From positions 558,001-622,000 of the forward strand of contig CAJQUW010006771.1 of the NCBI GenBank assembly GCA_907163375.1: DNA of 64,000 bases, given 5' to 3'. Each line of letters begins with the position of its first letter. The first letter of the stretch is position 1. The notes under the pieces were generated by a model. It did not search any database, was not told the origin of the DNA, and worked only from the letters and a program-made list of their open reading frames with translations. The translations under genes and the position numbers were made by a program. Below, in pieces: positions 1 through 11,490 of this stretch. This DNA is from Prostheceraeus crozeri (taxonomy: Eukaryota; Platyhelminthes; Polycladida; Euryleptidae).

Positions 1-380
1 CCCTGTAACAGAAACAATAGGGTGGATGGGACATAACCATCCTGCGAATGATGCCACCGGCACTTCAAAGATTGAAAAAGTGTTCATATCCAATGTGCCA
101 TCTTGTTTTATTTCAAGCAAATTCCAATCAATCGTTGAGTTTTCTTGAAGAGGTTATTTTTTACCTTAGTATAGGTCGGACAGTGAGTCATTGACTTCAG
201 TGTTAAGGAAAGCTGTTTACATGGTTCTTATGTTGCATGTCTTCACTTACGGCTATTTCGGCTGTATTAGAATATAGATGGGTATAAGCGGGAATTTCGG
301 TATTGCAGGCATTAAATCTTTTCTTGTCTAAAAATTTTGCCCAAACATGAGATATCAAAATGGTATTCTGAAAGTAAGAT
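1..380. other. No feature recognised
   Basis: AT-rich sequence at the window edge. I see no supported reading frame or repeat here. It precedes a decayed hAT-like coding remnant. Confidence 0.4.
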
Positions 381-1092
381 ATGTTATTTACGTTATGTCA
401 GTTGTCTAAATCGCTATATGTTGACAACGCAGACAAAGTCATGCTTGAAAAGCAGTTCCGCTCCGTACTTGATTCCTATATTTCTGCAAATCAATTGCCA
501 GTCGGGAAAGGGGATATTATTGAGCAACAATTTCTGTTTATGATTGATGATCCTAATGCAGCCCTCCCACTGGACCTGAAATTTTTAAAAACTGTCCTGA
601 TTTGTCCTGTAAGTCCTGAAATATGACGATATTCTCAGTTTTTCCTTACAATTCAACTGAAAATATCATTTTTTGCGAAAAATGTCTGAAGTTATGCTTA
701 GAACGATTGTCAGTTAGTCATGAGATTTGAAATGAATTTATCGGCATTTGCAACCTTGCATACAGGGAAGCATATAGACAGGCTGTGCCTCCACCTGCTC
801 AACGCCAATCATTGTCATGAGGATCAATGGAATTTGGTCATTAAAAAACTGCTTCTTCTCAGTCACTGTCAGACAAGTGTGGAGCGCAATTTTTCGATAA
901 ACAGGTGCATCTACACACATTCTTCCAGAAAACGTATTGGCCAGAAGAATTGTGAAGAATCACCTCGCGGCAGTTGGGGCGTCCAGAATAGGCCTACTGA
1001 TTTATCTGCAAAATTGTATTAAAATGTGGCAGCATCCAGCCGAAGATGTAAAGATTGTAATGAAAGGAAAAAACAAGAGGACGTTATGGTAG
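381..1092 (+). pseudogene. Decayed hAT-family transposase C-terminal remnant
   Basis: Broken coding sequence with several stops and frame changes. An open stretch at 381-626 is followed by 720-1022. The second contains LLLLSHCQTSVERNFSIN, which matches the hAT dimerisation-region pattern (LSH-x-x-x-x-VER-x-FS-x-N). The similarity continues in another frame after about position 930 (ENVLARRIVKNHL) and ends at a TAG at 1090-1092. I see this only as a C-terminal piece; no zinc finger or DDE portion is recognisable. It lies immediately left of the hAT element at 1341-5695, whose own transposase has an equivalent motif at 4975-5040, so it may be an older relative. Family assignment rests on this short motif. 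Confidence 0.5.
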
Positions 1093-1630
1093 TCAACCGA
1101 AAACTCGACGATGAACAGTTGCCAAATCTGACCAAACGGCAATAAATGCTATTATCAAATATTAACCATTTAGAAGAGAAAGGCTTTTATTTATCTGAAG
1201 CAAGTTAGACAAATAACACCGCCATGTTCAAAGACGCGAATTGAGGAGTGATTTAGAAAGTGTCACAGCTTCCATTAATGGACTGAAGAAGATGAAGAAG
1301 TTTGTGTGTTTGTATCGGCCGTACAGATTACCTACTAGTTCAGGGTGTATGCGGTCAGATAAGTCAGATATTTTTTTGTCAGATACAAGTCAGTTAAATT
1401 CACAAAAATGGTCAGATATTTTTTTGCAGCTACTTAGTAGTAATGATGTATTGTATTGTCTTTTTTCAATCTGTGGATCAAGAATTTATCATCAATCTAT
1501 TCGAAATTGACATGTATTTTTGTTCGTATCATTTCAGTTGGACGATTTTCCACATTATTGTGCAGTGAAGAAAAGGGTAGGCTTTGTTTTTAGTTTATCT
1601 TTATGGATGGCAAACAAAGAACTTGTGGAA

Positions 1631-1706
1631 ACTAGTATTTTCTAGTAAATTATTTTAAGAAAAAAGACACTAGTATTTTCTAGTAAATTATTTTAAGAAA
1701 AAAGAC
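1631..1706. repeat. 38-bp perfect tandem duplication
   Basis: Two adjacent identical 38-bp units, 1631-1668 and 1669-1706. Each contains an internal palindromic ACTAGTATTTTCTAGT-like stretch. It lies in the 5' non-coding part of the hAT element. Confidence 0.85.
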
Positions 1707-2822
1707 AAATATCTTGATTATGGATTGATTTCAATGCAATGGGTGACTTTATACAATTCTTTAATGTAACAGACTGACTATATACAAATTTTGTTATTTG
1801 TTCAATTTGTTTGTGCTTTTGTTCCTGTTTAAAGTGTAAATGTCAAGTTACATTAGTTGTATTTTTTCTTATACATTGACAGTGTAATTAGATTTTATGT
1901 ATCAGTAATAAAACAAATTATCAAATCAATGAATTACGTTTTTATGATACTGCCCATGTTTTTTGCAAGTAGTAGGCCTATTCGAGCTGAGGTATGGTAA
2001 AAGTAAAAAATGAAGATTTTATTCAATCATATAATGAACTTTCCCAACGTGCAAAGATTGCTATTTGTCACTGAATCAATATTATCAATGGAAATCGAGA
2101 TTCTGTTTAGGTACAGCAAATATTACTTTTACATTCCACATTAGAGTTTCACAAGCAATTTGTAATTTTATAATACATTCAGTCAGCACGAAACTATGTG
2201 AAATTTACGGTATTCATAGTACTTACTATGATGTGTTGCTTAGTTGTAAATATCAAGTAGGGCCTAGTAGATTATTTCCAGCTCATAGTAGAGTAGACTC
2301 AGTTACTGGAAAATTCAGGTAATGCATTATATCATAAAGAGAAATGAAATAAATCTCCATCAAAACTCAGCGGATGCACTATCATTTTGCCATTTTTATG
2401 GCTAGCTCAAGAACTTGAAGATTCAGAAAAACTTAGCGATTAAGAAAATTCTAAGTTGTATGGTATCCTCTCATTGAATTCCTCATTTCTTCAGTAGTCC
2501 AAGCTACATATCATTGACACATTGTATTTAGTAGTATGCATGTATTTTCTGACAGATGTACGCCCTATTGGAATGGATGCCAAAATCTGGCGAACTGACT
2601 CGATTTTCCGAGTTGCACCTCAACAAATGCTAACAATCTAACACCGCGCAGCAAATGTAAAGACGGTTTTTGCATTTGATTTATATCAAGGCAATATTAA
2701 CAGTCTAAATATTTTGAAGCCCTGTAAAGTGTGATTATCATTAAAAGAACACGTCTAATCAACATACACCTGTAAGCCACAAATTGTTCTCATGCTCAGA
2801 TGCATGATATCTCATCCCCAGA

Positions 2823-2906
2823 AATGAAATTTTGCGCTACTCGTTGGGTGAAAATGTTGAGGCCGCAGAGCGTGCAATCTTAGCACTTCCACACCTGATG
2901 AAGTGG
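2823..2906 (+). pseudogene. Duplicated fragment of the hAT transposase coding sequence
   Basis: About 80 bp closely resembling 4140-4222 of the same element, encoding the motif NVEAAERAILALPHL. It lies upstream of the main transposase frame and has its own differences, including a missing base in the run before NVEAAE. It therefore looks like an internal partial duplication or the trace of a second copy, not an exon. No other part of the gene is repeated here. Confidence 0.55.
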
Positions 2907-3137
2907 TTCGTGGTTACTACCCGTTATTACATCACATTTTGTCCTAAATATTGCGGCGATGAGTTCAGTTATCATTTATTGGAATCAATATTTTTCGAAA
3001 ATTACACCGGACGTTAGCATTTTGGAAGACATCCATTTCAACAGAGGTAATACGTTTGCTATGAATACAGTGCAGTTACAATGACAATATAACAAAGTTT
3101 CTTAATTGCTTTCAGGAACTTAATCAAGACCTCCGCA

Positions 3138-5348
3138 ATGAGTAATAAGAAATGTATTTTTAAGAATGAATGGTGCTCGAGCTACGCATGGGTCCGCAAA
3201 CATCCTACCGATAAGAACAAGGCAATGTGTGTCTTATGTGATTCGTCGTTTACGCTAGCTAACAAAGGTATTAGCATGTTAGCCCAGCACGAAGCTGGAA
3301 AGAAACACAAAAAGGTTGTGCAAAGTTCAAATTCTTCCCTGACATTGCGCGAATTTGCAGTTTCCTCAAATTCGGCAGGCACTGAGAGTACTATAATATC
3401 ATCAGGTGAAACTTCATCAAAGACTGTGGCACAATGTAACTTGAATAGCTTTCGTGAGAAGGATGGCGATACTGAAGCTGAAATCCGTTGGTGCTGCCTG
3501 AGTGTACAACATAAAATGAGTTTACGCACTTTAGAAGCGACTGTTTCGCTTTCAAATGATCTTCATAGTGACTCAAAGGTGCAACCGGAACTATTGAAAG
3601 ACAAGGCTCGCTATATGCTGACATGCGGAGTTGCTCACACACTCTCCAGCCAACTGATGTCCGAAATAAAGAACTCTCCTTTCTGTACTTTATTGTTCGA
3701 CTAAGCTCTGAATAAGCTATCTCAAAAGGGACAGCTTGATGTGCATATTCGCTTTTGGTCTGAACGAAATGTGGTGGAAACTCGGTTCGTTAATTCTCAT
3801 TTCCTTGGTCACGCTCGTGCCACTGACATATGCGAAGCCCTCAGGAAAAGTTCAGCGCAATTGTGTGAGGCGAAGATACTACAAGTTGGGATGGACGGTC
3901 CGAACGTTAATAAGTCTGCTTTAAGGCAGTTCAAAGCTTCACGCCAAGATAATTTGCCGGAGCTCATTGACTTTGGCACGTGTAGTCTTCACTCTGTCGA
4001 TGGCGCTCTTCGAGCTGGCAGCACTAGTGATGGTGGCGTGATGGAGTTCCTTCGCGTTAGTTACTTGGTGTTCAAAGACGTACCATCAAGACGTGCGGAT
4101 TACACAGAGTATGCGTCAGTAAAAATCCACCTCTACCAATGAAATTTTGCGCTACTCGTTGGGTGGAAAATGTTGAGGCTGCAGAGCGTACGATCCAAGC
4201 ACTTCCACACCTGATAACATACATACGCGCAATGGAAAAAATTCACTGAGCCTAGCTCACAGGCATATAAAAAGATGAAGGCATCAGCTCTGGATCCTCT
4301 TATTGGTCCGAGATTAGCATTCTTTCTTTCGGTTGCACGGGATTTTCAAGAATTTCTAACAGAATTCCAAACCGAGAAACCAATGCTACCCCACCTGCAC
4401 AGCGCTCTGAAGACCTTGCTCGACAGTCTTCTAGTTCGATTCATCAAGCCAGACATTCTTCAACGCAACACCGGTATTACAAAAACCCCTCCACTCCAAC
4501 TCGTTTATGACGAGAAAACGATTTTGGAACCTGGAAAAGTTGACGTAGGCTTCGGTGCCAAAGCAGTCATCCGCTCAACTTTGTCAAAAGACAACGCTAA
4601 TGAACATTCACGTCAGCTAGTACGGGACTTCAAGGTCGAGTGCAGGCAGTCATTAATCAACATGACGAAGAAGCTGATGCTGCGTACTCCTCTCGCCAGT
4701 AATTTTGTTCGAGGTTGTGCCGCTCTGGATCCGACAACCATATGCTCAAGTGTCGAGGAAAAATTGATTGAATTGCTGGTACAGTCTTTGCTAATCCTGG
4801 TGCAGCTGCATTGGCTCGATGGAATCAAGCGGCAATACCGAAAGTTGTGTGGTTCTCCGAAATTTATCCACCATATGAAATCATATCGTCGAGGTGTTGA
4901 CCGACTTGACACTTTCCTCGTCAAAGAAATTGATTCCGAAGACAATGAAGCGATGCTAAAGTTTCTTCGGATCGTCTTTTGCTTGAGCCACGACCAAGAA
5001 GATGTAGAACGCGGCTTCAGCACCAACAAAGAACTACTGGTTGAAAACCTAAAGGAGGAGAGTCTCGTAGCTCAAAGACTGGTTAGGGACCACATTCGTC
5101 ACAGATGTGAAGGTGATGTACAGAAGCTGGAGATCGGAAGAGAGTTATTAACGAGTGTGAAAAGTGCAAGACTACGGTATAGACTAGCCTTGGATAAGGC
5201 AAACGAACTAGATCGAAGTACAGTGGAAAAAGATTCCGCAGAGAAAAGGAAGGCGGCGGAAAAGCTTTCTGAACTTGAGGAAAGACAAAAGCGAGCTAAG
5301 CTGGAGCTTGTCAGGGTAACTCAAGAAATGCAGTCTTTGCAAAAGTGA
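3138..5348 (+). pseudogene. hAT-like transposase with TTF/BED-type zinc finger, broken
   Basis: The N-terminal part (3138-3704) has a C-x2-C...H...H-type finger (CVLCDSSF ... HEAGKKHKK, residues about 31-60), as in hAT-derived proteins. An in-frame TAA at 3702-3704 interrupts it, and the same frame resumes through 4142. Small frameshifts near 4120-4140 and in the A-run near 4232-4240 separate it from the C-terminal part (4275-5348). That part holds LSHDQEDVERGFSTNKELL, the diagnostic hAT C-terminal motif, and ends in a Lys/Glu-rich coiled coil (about the last 60 residues). The gene is centred in the 1341-5695 element and is presumably its transposase or a captured relative. The three breaks make an active product unlikely. 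Family assignment is firm; activity and exact start are not. Confidence 0.75.
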
Positions 5349-5792
5349 TTTTGTTTTTTCTTCTAACTGTTCTTAAATCTCAGTAAATTAACGATGACCG
5401 AATCTGACATGATTCATGCATAATTTTTGTTGTATTTGTTTTTAGTTTTCAAGTTATAATCGTGATCTAAACCAAAAACTTTTTGTAATTGTTTAATAGA
5501 TGCTTAGATTATATGCAAATAGTTGTTTTTACTCAAGTCACAATGTACTTATTGTATGAAGCAAATTCACATGTATTGTACGATGTACATACCTGTATAA
5601 TGTCGTACGATGTGATCAACAAAGGTCACATAATTTTGTAAATTAGTCAGATAAAAGTCAGATAAATTTCCGGATGAAAAACCGCATACACCCTGTAGTT
5701 GCTTCAACGTTTCATAATTATGTATTCAGTTACTATTAGTCATTACATGTTCTAATTAAAGGTGTAGGTATGAACTATTTCGTGTGTAAATA

Positions 5793-5798
<6 letters not shown>

Positions 5799-5825
<27 letters not shown>
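5799..5825. repeat. (AT)n microsatellite
   Basis: Uninterrupted AT dinucleotide run of about 13 units, between the two hAT-like elements. Confidence 0.9.
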
Positions 5826-5829
<4 letters not shown>

Positions 5830-6057
5830 GAGGTGGGCTGTAAAATCGAAGCAGTTCAAATCACTTTCACCAACAGCTCATTTTGTAAAGCTGACTTTTC
5901 TGAACACCATGCCACCAATTTTCAAAACTGACCCAAAAATGAGTAGGTGCAGCCGATTAAAAAAAATAGGGTGAAGTTACTGAAAATAGCCACAATGCCC
6001 AATGCGAAAGTGCTTATTATTTACACCAGACTTATGGATTCATGGATTGGTTCTAAC

Positions 6058-9000
6058 CAGTGTTTTTGAGCGAGCGAGCAGTATTTTTTCAAGTTTTTGA
6101 TGAGCGGATGAGCGAGCGAAAAAAAATTCGGTGAGCAAAAATTGAGCGAGCTAGCGATGATTTTTTGTCGTGATCGAGCGGGTGAGCGAGTCATTTTCAG
6201 AGAAATCAAAGGAATATAAGGATCAAATTATTAAAAGTGCAAAATATTTGAAGTCTTTTTAAAATGCTTTCTATTACATGCATATATCTACCTGGATTGA
6301 TAAACAAAACATGCAAAATTTATCGCTCTTCCGTGGATCTCACTCTTGACAATATGCATATTGAATGCCTTACTGGATTCTGTGTGTGGATGTAAACTTA
6401 GCAAGAAGAAGTGCTTTGTGATCGATGATGCTGTCAACATCTCACCATCGACACATTATTTATTCAAACATATTTTGAATCGGTCTTCCAATCGTCGCTT
6501 CCCCCTGTCGATGTACTAATGGTCTTATAAAATGCTTTAATTTGTGAAACATGTCATTGCTTGAAGATATCCACATGCAGATCCCTGAGAGAAATTCAGT
6601 ATCGTCAAACGTGAAAAAACTGCGAAGGAACTACAAATTTTGGAAGAATTGAAACGAACCAAATTAGGTCTACACACGGACAATCCGAATGTAGGCTTAT
6701 ATGGCTTCCACTGCGCATTGATTTTAAGACCTTCATTCCAACCTTATCCATACCGGACTCTGAAGCGCGTAGGACGAATTGGTCTTCCCTTAACTTCCAA
6801 ACCAATGTTCAAAATCACATGAAATTCACGGTGCAGCATATTCAGGGTCTGAGCTTTCATATCGTGATGTTTATTTGCTCCAACTCATTCATCTCCATAT
6901 TGTAAAAGCAATTCAAGGTGTAAAATCATCAATTTTGGCAGCTTTTTTGAAATTTTACCGAACTTTAATCAGAAATCTCCTCCATGATAAAGATTGCAGA
7001 GTGCCAGTTCACATGGGCAAACATCATGTCTGAGGACATTTTTCTATTCTGTCTCTTCAGTTATTGCCATTTACGATGCTTATCCAGTTGAGTGTACTGG
7101 GAAGTTACTTATCAGCACAAAATGAGATCGACAGGATTGATATGTAGGCCCTACGTGAAATAGCCTACATGTCAAACATACGCAAGAAATGTGGAAGATC
7201 TTCATTCAGAAGCAACCCTTCCAATGTCTCTGTGAAATGATGTTCAACAGGTCAAAGTAGTTCCATAAGCCTATGTAATTATATGAAGAAGGATCACATT
7301 ATGAATTCAAATTATTAGGAAAAGAAATGGAAGTGACAACTTACATCAGTCACAACAACTAAAAAATTGTGAGAAGTTACTTAACATTTGAATTTCCAAT
7401 GCTACATTCGATTGCTATGGTATTAGATATGGTATGATTCATGGACTCACACTTGTCAAAAATGTACTCACATTGGAAATCGATCCGTTTCGCAAATAGT
7501 TATCCTGTGAAGTGTTTGCAAGAAATAAGTATTTTCAGACTTCAGAAAAAAATGCTGGCCAAAATTCAACGATATCAGTGAAAATTTTGAAAATGCGCTA
7601 AACTTTAGGTTACAAAATCGTAGGTCGGGCGGCTCAGCTTTAAGAAGATTTCATTAAAAATCGGGAGACCGAAACGTACCTCTCCGGTATGGATAGTTAT
7701 TAGGTCACTAAAAATCTTGTAATTGTAATATATTGTTGAGCTTATTTTGCTTGCATCCTTTTCTGATAGCCTTCTTAAGTCAGAATAATCCAGTCAAGTT
7801 TAAAATGTCTTCTTTCTAGTTATGAATATTTAACAGCTAATTTTGACAATATGTCAGAACCATTATCAAGTGACAAGGAATGCAAAATTGAAGATCAACA
7901 TTTAAGATACTGAGTAGTAATCAGTTGGAGTGGTAAATCTTGGGTCACCATGCCCACTCCGCTCTGCTGCACCCTTCTTCCTATTTCTTGCCAAGGTGAC
8001 TGGTCTTCAGAAAGACATCTCTTCCAACTGTGATTTAAATGTTGTACTTAATTCCAGCTTCTTCACTTGAGACAAATTTGTTGAACAGCGATTCGTTGGG
8101 GAACAATAAATAATAGTTAGACAATTTAAAGATTGATTTTTCCAACTCGTTTCATGAATACCATCAATCAATTAGTCAAAGTATATTCTGACATCTTTAA
8201 CAGCTTTCGTACTAGTACTGTCAAATCTCGATTATACACCGCAGTTGATCCCTTTCGAGACAAAATAAAAATTGTTGAGAGCTGATTAATTGCAAGAGAG
8301 ATATTGTCAATCGAACCCTATGCATTTCAACTGTATCCTATAGTTGAAATACATTGAGTTCAATTTATGACATTGTATTTGCAATTAGATCTTTCGTTGT
8401 CTTATGCGTAAGGTTATTCATTATGCAAATCTCCACGAGGCAAGTAAAATATCGCTCCTTCAAGTGTAAGACGATTTTCATTGTTTTCGCAAATTAAAAT
8501 TCCCCGATGTTTGCAAATAGCCTGTTGTGCTATTTGCGTGCGGCATGTAGTCTACAAAAACTGTAAGAAATTAGCAAAGTGCCAATAATCAGCAAGAGTG
8601 TGGGAGTCTGGAACGATGCCCAAGTGTTGGACTGTGGCAGATGGCTCGACTGGGAAGCTGAAGATCGCAAGATCTTATGGAACGATTGGTGGAACATGGG
8701 CTACTGGCAGTGAAGCGGAAGCTTCAATAGACCTTTGCGTTTCCTACCCCCGCGAATCGGACGCGTTGTGGAATCCGGAAGGTCCTTCAGTGTCATCTGT
8801 GACATATGTGCCAATCTTCGCCATGCCCTCTCTGGTTGTCATGTGGCACTGAGGAAAGCATGCTACATGCACCGATTCGGTTTGGTCCTGCAAGCGATTG
8901 CGAAAGCAGTCTCCCCCCCCCCACGGTAACCACTTTTATCTTTAAACTTGATTTCCCCATGAAAATGGGATGCCGCGATCTCGATGCTCCATCGATGAAG

Positions 9001-11482
9001 AAATATCTTGTTAAAGCCGGCGTTAAAGTGTAAAGATCACCATGAAGAAGTTGAGTGCATAGGTGCAAGAAGGTAGGACCTGGGCGCAACAAGCTGCTGC
9101 GGACCGACCACCTTGACATACTGAGCTTTGTGGGCCGAAATCTCAGTGACGGACGGAGCCGATGTCTCAGGTCTTTTTGGGTGCAGCATTTGTTGTTTCA
9201 CATAATCAAACCATTTCGTTTATTAAACGATTTTATTTATAGTAGATTTTTAACATTTATTGATTACTCAATACTCATTCACTCACGTGCATGTATGTCA
9301 TCTTTAGCTACCTTTAGGAATTATCTATTATTTCGTCACGATTTCGTATAAGTTCTCTTTCAATTGTTAACGCATTACATAGCTTTTTAACGCACCTTGC
9401 GACTTTTGTCCAAGTATTGTGCCAAGAATTGTACATACTGGTTCATGTGATCAGCATATAAGATTGTCTAGATTATTGCCAATTTCTATACATATAAAAA
9501 GAATTCTGTGGTTCATCACAATATATTGTTTCAACTAATTTTGTGAAATTGTTAATAGGGCCTGCGAGTACTCGAAAATGTCGAGTGGAGTCAAGTCGAG
9601 GACTCGACTCGACATTTTGTTATACCGTTGGAGTACTCGAGCGATTTGACGAATACTTTAACGTTGATGAGTATTTGAATCGAGTTGGCGAACATGCGTA
9701 AAAATATACCGTGTATGCATAGCTTTCTTATTTCGATTACAATGAATTTCTTTAATGACTTACTACTTTAGCGTTTTTATTCAGCATTATGTTTTGGTCA
9801 CAGCCTGGTCCAATATTGTTGAAGTTGCAATTTCATGTTCTCTAAATTCCGTCACATTCAACGACGGCCAGTCACATCAAAAGAAGACGATTAATTATTC
9901 CTAACTCAATCTCCCTCCGTTGGTACACCGTGTCACGCGGAAATCGATTGAGTGAGTGAATTTCTGTCATTTTATCTCCACGGCGATGAATTTCAGAGCC
10001 ACTTAAACAGGCCAGACCAATGCAAGATTTCTCCACGGCTAGCCTGAGTTCCCGAATTGCCAGGCGAGGCTGCTCAACTTGTAAATCCCTATGTTATGTA
10101 CTTAATCTCTGTGCCTTCTTATTTTCCACTGGACCAAATGACTAATTGACTAAACCTCGGGAAGAATTCATATATCTGTTAGTTAATAGCGTCGCCGTCA
10201 TTCCTTGAATTCAACTCTCATTGAAAATCATAGTACGTCACATCAAAATGCTGTCATAGTACTGCACTACAATAAATTTCTCGAAGTCAAACAATTGTAA
10301 TTTCGACTTTTTTATGGGATAAGTTTGGTGACGTAGTGAATGTGATCCGTCTTATAAAATATATATAAAGCAAATTGAAAAACGACAAAACTGTTTTGCA
10401 GATTTCATGAGGAAAAGGTCGTAATTCGTCCATTCCTCTTTTCCGATGATTTTTGTATGCCACCCTTCTTACATGCTTTCTTTGGCGGACATCCATCAGT
10501 AGGACCCCTTCATATTAAAAAAACGTAACCAATATCAAAAATCTCTTAATGTTATACCCGGAAGGCCTCAGACATATGAGTGTTGCATGTAGATATCGCT
10601 GTTGCAGATAAGGTACAGCATTATCCGGTTCATTTGTCTGTAGAAATTCCTGTAGCGGAGTCATTGCCTTAGCACGCTGTTGACTAAAGTGATTCACCAG
10701 TCATCTCATCTGCTACTATTCGAATCAATGGATCCTCCCTTTGACTCAGGGTCCAGCCCTCAAACCTGGAGAAGAAGAGACAGTAAACAAGGAGTATGGT
10801 GACATAGACGTTGTTACTTAGCCCATGCGCTATACTAGTAATGCCTGCCAGGTATTCAGAATAGTGGCACACTTCCTTAATAATTATTGGATATTATGCC
10901 AACAAGGCAAAATATGTGCAATGCTTAAAACAGGTTTTAAAAAAATGATTGCATGCATGGAATTTTTTAAATTTGTATTATGTATGTCGAATGTCCACAA
11001 TTACATATACTTAACAAAGGATAACCCACTCATTTCTGTATTGCTTTTATTAGCCTAAGTAGGCCTAAACACATTCTTGCCTCTTAATATCTATGAAACT
11101 TTTGCCCGACTCGAGGTTGACAAAAGCCCGACTCGCAGGGCCCTAATTGCTAATTTAATACATTGGTATAATGTTCCACCATTATTTCATCGTGTGTTTC
11201 AAATTTCAACTAAAATGAAATTATGAATTTCCCTTCAACGCCTAAACGGAGTTTATTTAAGTTAAAGCATGCAATTATGGATGAGCATTAAAATGTTTGT
11301 GTAGAGTTAGGGGGCTATTATTGACAAATGAGCGAGCAAGCAGCATTTTTCGATGATTTTGAGTGGTGAGTGAGCGAAAGAATGTTTTTGAGGAAATGAG
11401 CGGTGAGCGAGCGAAAGGGTGATTATGGGCAAATGAGCGATGAGTGAGCGAAAGCGAAATTTCGAACCTCTCAAAAACACTG
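6058..11482. mobile_element. hAT-like element, non-autonomous or decayed
   Basis: Inverted ends CAGTGTTTTTGAG (from 6058) and CTCAAAAACACTG (to 11482) are flanked by GTTCTAAC (6050-6057) and ATTCTAAC (11483-11490), an 8-bp duplication with one mismatch. That length is typical of hAT. Sub-terminal GAGCGAGCGA-rich low-complexity blocks occur at both ends (6067-6195 and 11327-11455). No transposase motif is visible inside. Open stretches at 6640-6822, 8598-8852 and 9055-9351 are short and show no recognisable domain. A second element (9557-11144) is nested within. Confidence 0.65.
9557..11144. mobile_element. Nested hAT-like MITE candidate
   Basis: Left end AGGGCCTGCGAG and right end CTCGCAGGGCCCT are near-complementary. 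Similar 8-mers (AATTGTTA and AATTGCTA) sit at or next to the two boundaries. Sub-terminal ACTCGA-rich repeats lie just inside the left end (9568-9665) and a CGACTCGAG stretch inside the right. No coding sequence was recognised. The exact boundary is uncertain by 1-2 bp. Confidence 0.5.
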
Positions 11483-11490
11483 ATTCTAAC

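Larger units (their letters stand above)
1341..5695 (+). mobile_element. hAT-like DNA transposon with 5-bp flanking repeat
   Basis: The ends form a terminal inverted repeat: CAGGGTGTATGCGGT begins at 1341 and its complement ends at 5695. TAGTT flanks both sides (1336-1340 and 5696-5700), consistent with a 5-bp target duplication as reported for the hAT5 group. Sub-terminal GTCAGATA-type repeats lie just inside both ends (1355-1390 and 5647-5665). The element encloses a broken transposase-like gene (3138-5348) on the same strand. At 4.36 kb it has the size and layout of an autonomous copy, but the gene is disrupted, so it is probably inactive. Assignment to the hAT5 group is inference. Confidence 0.7.
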
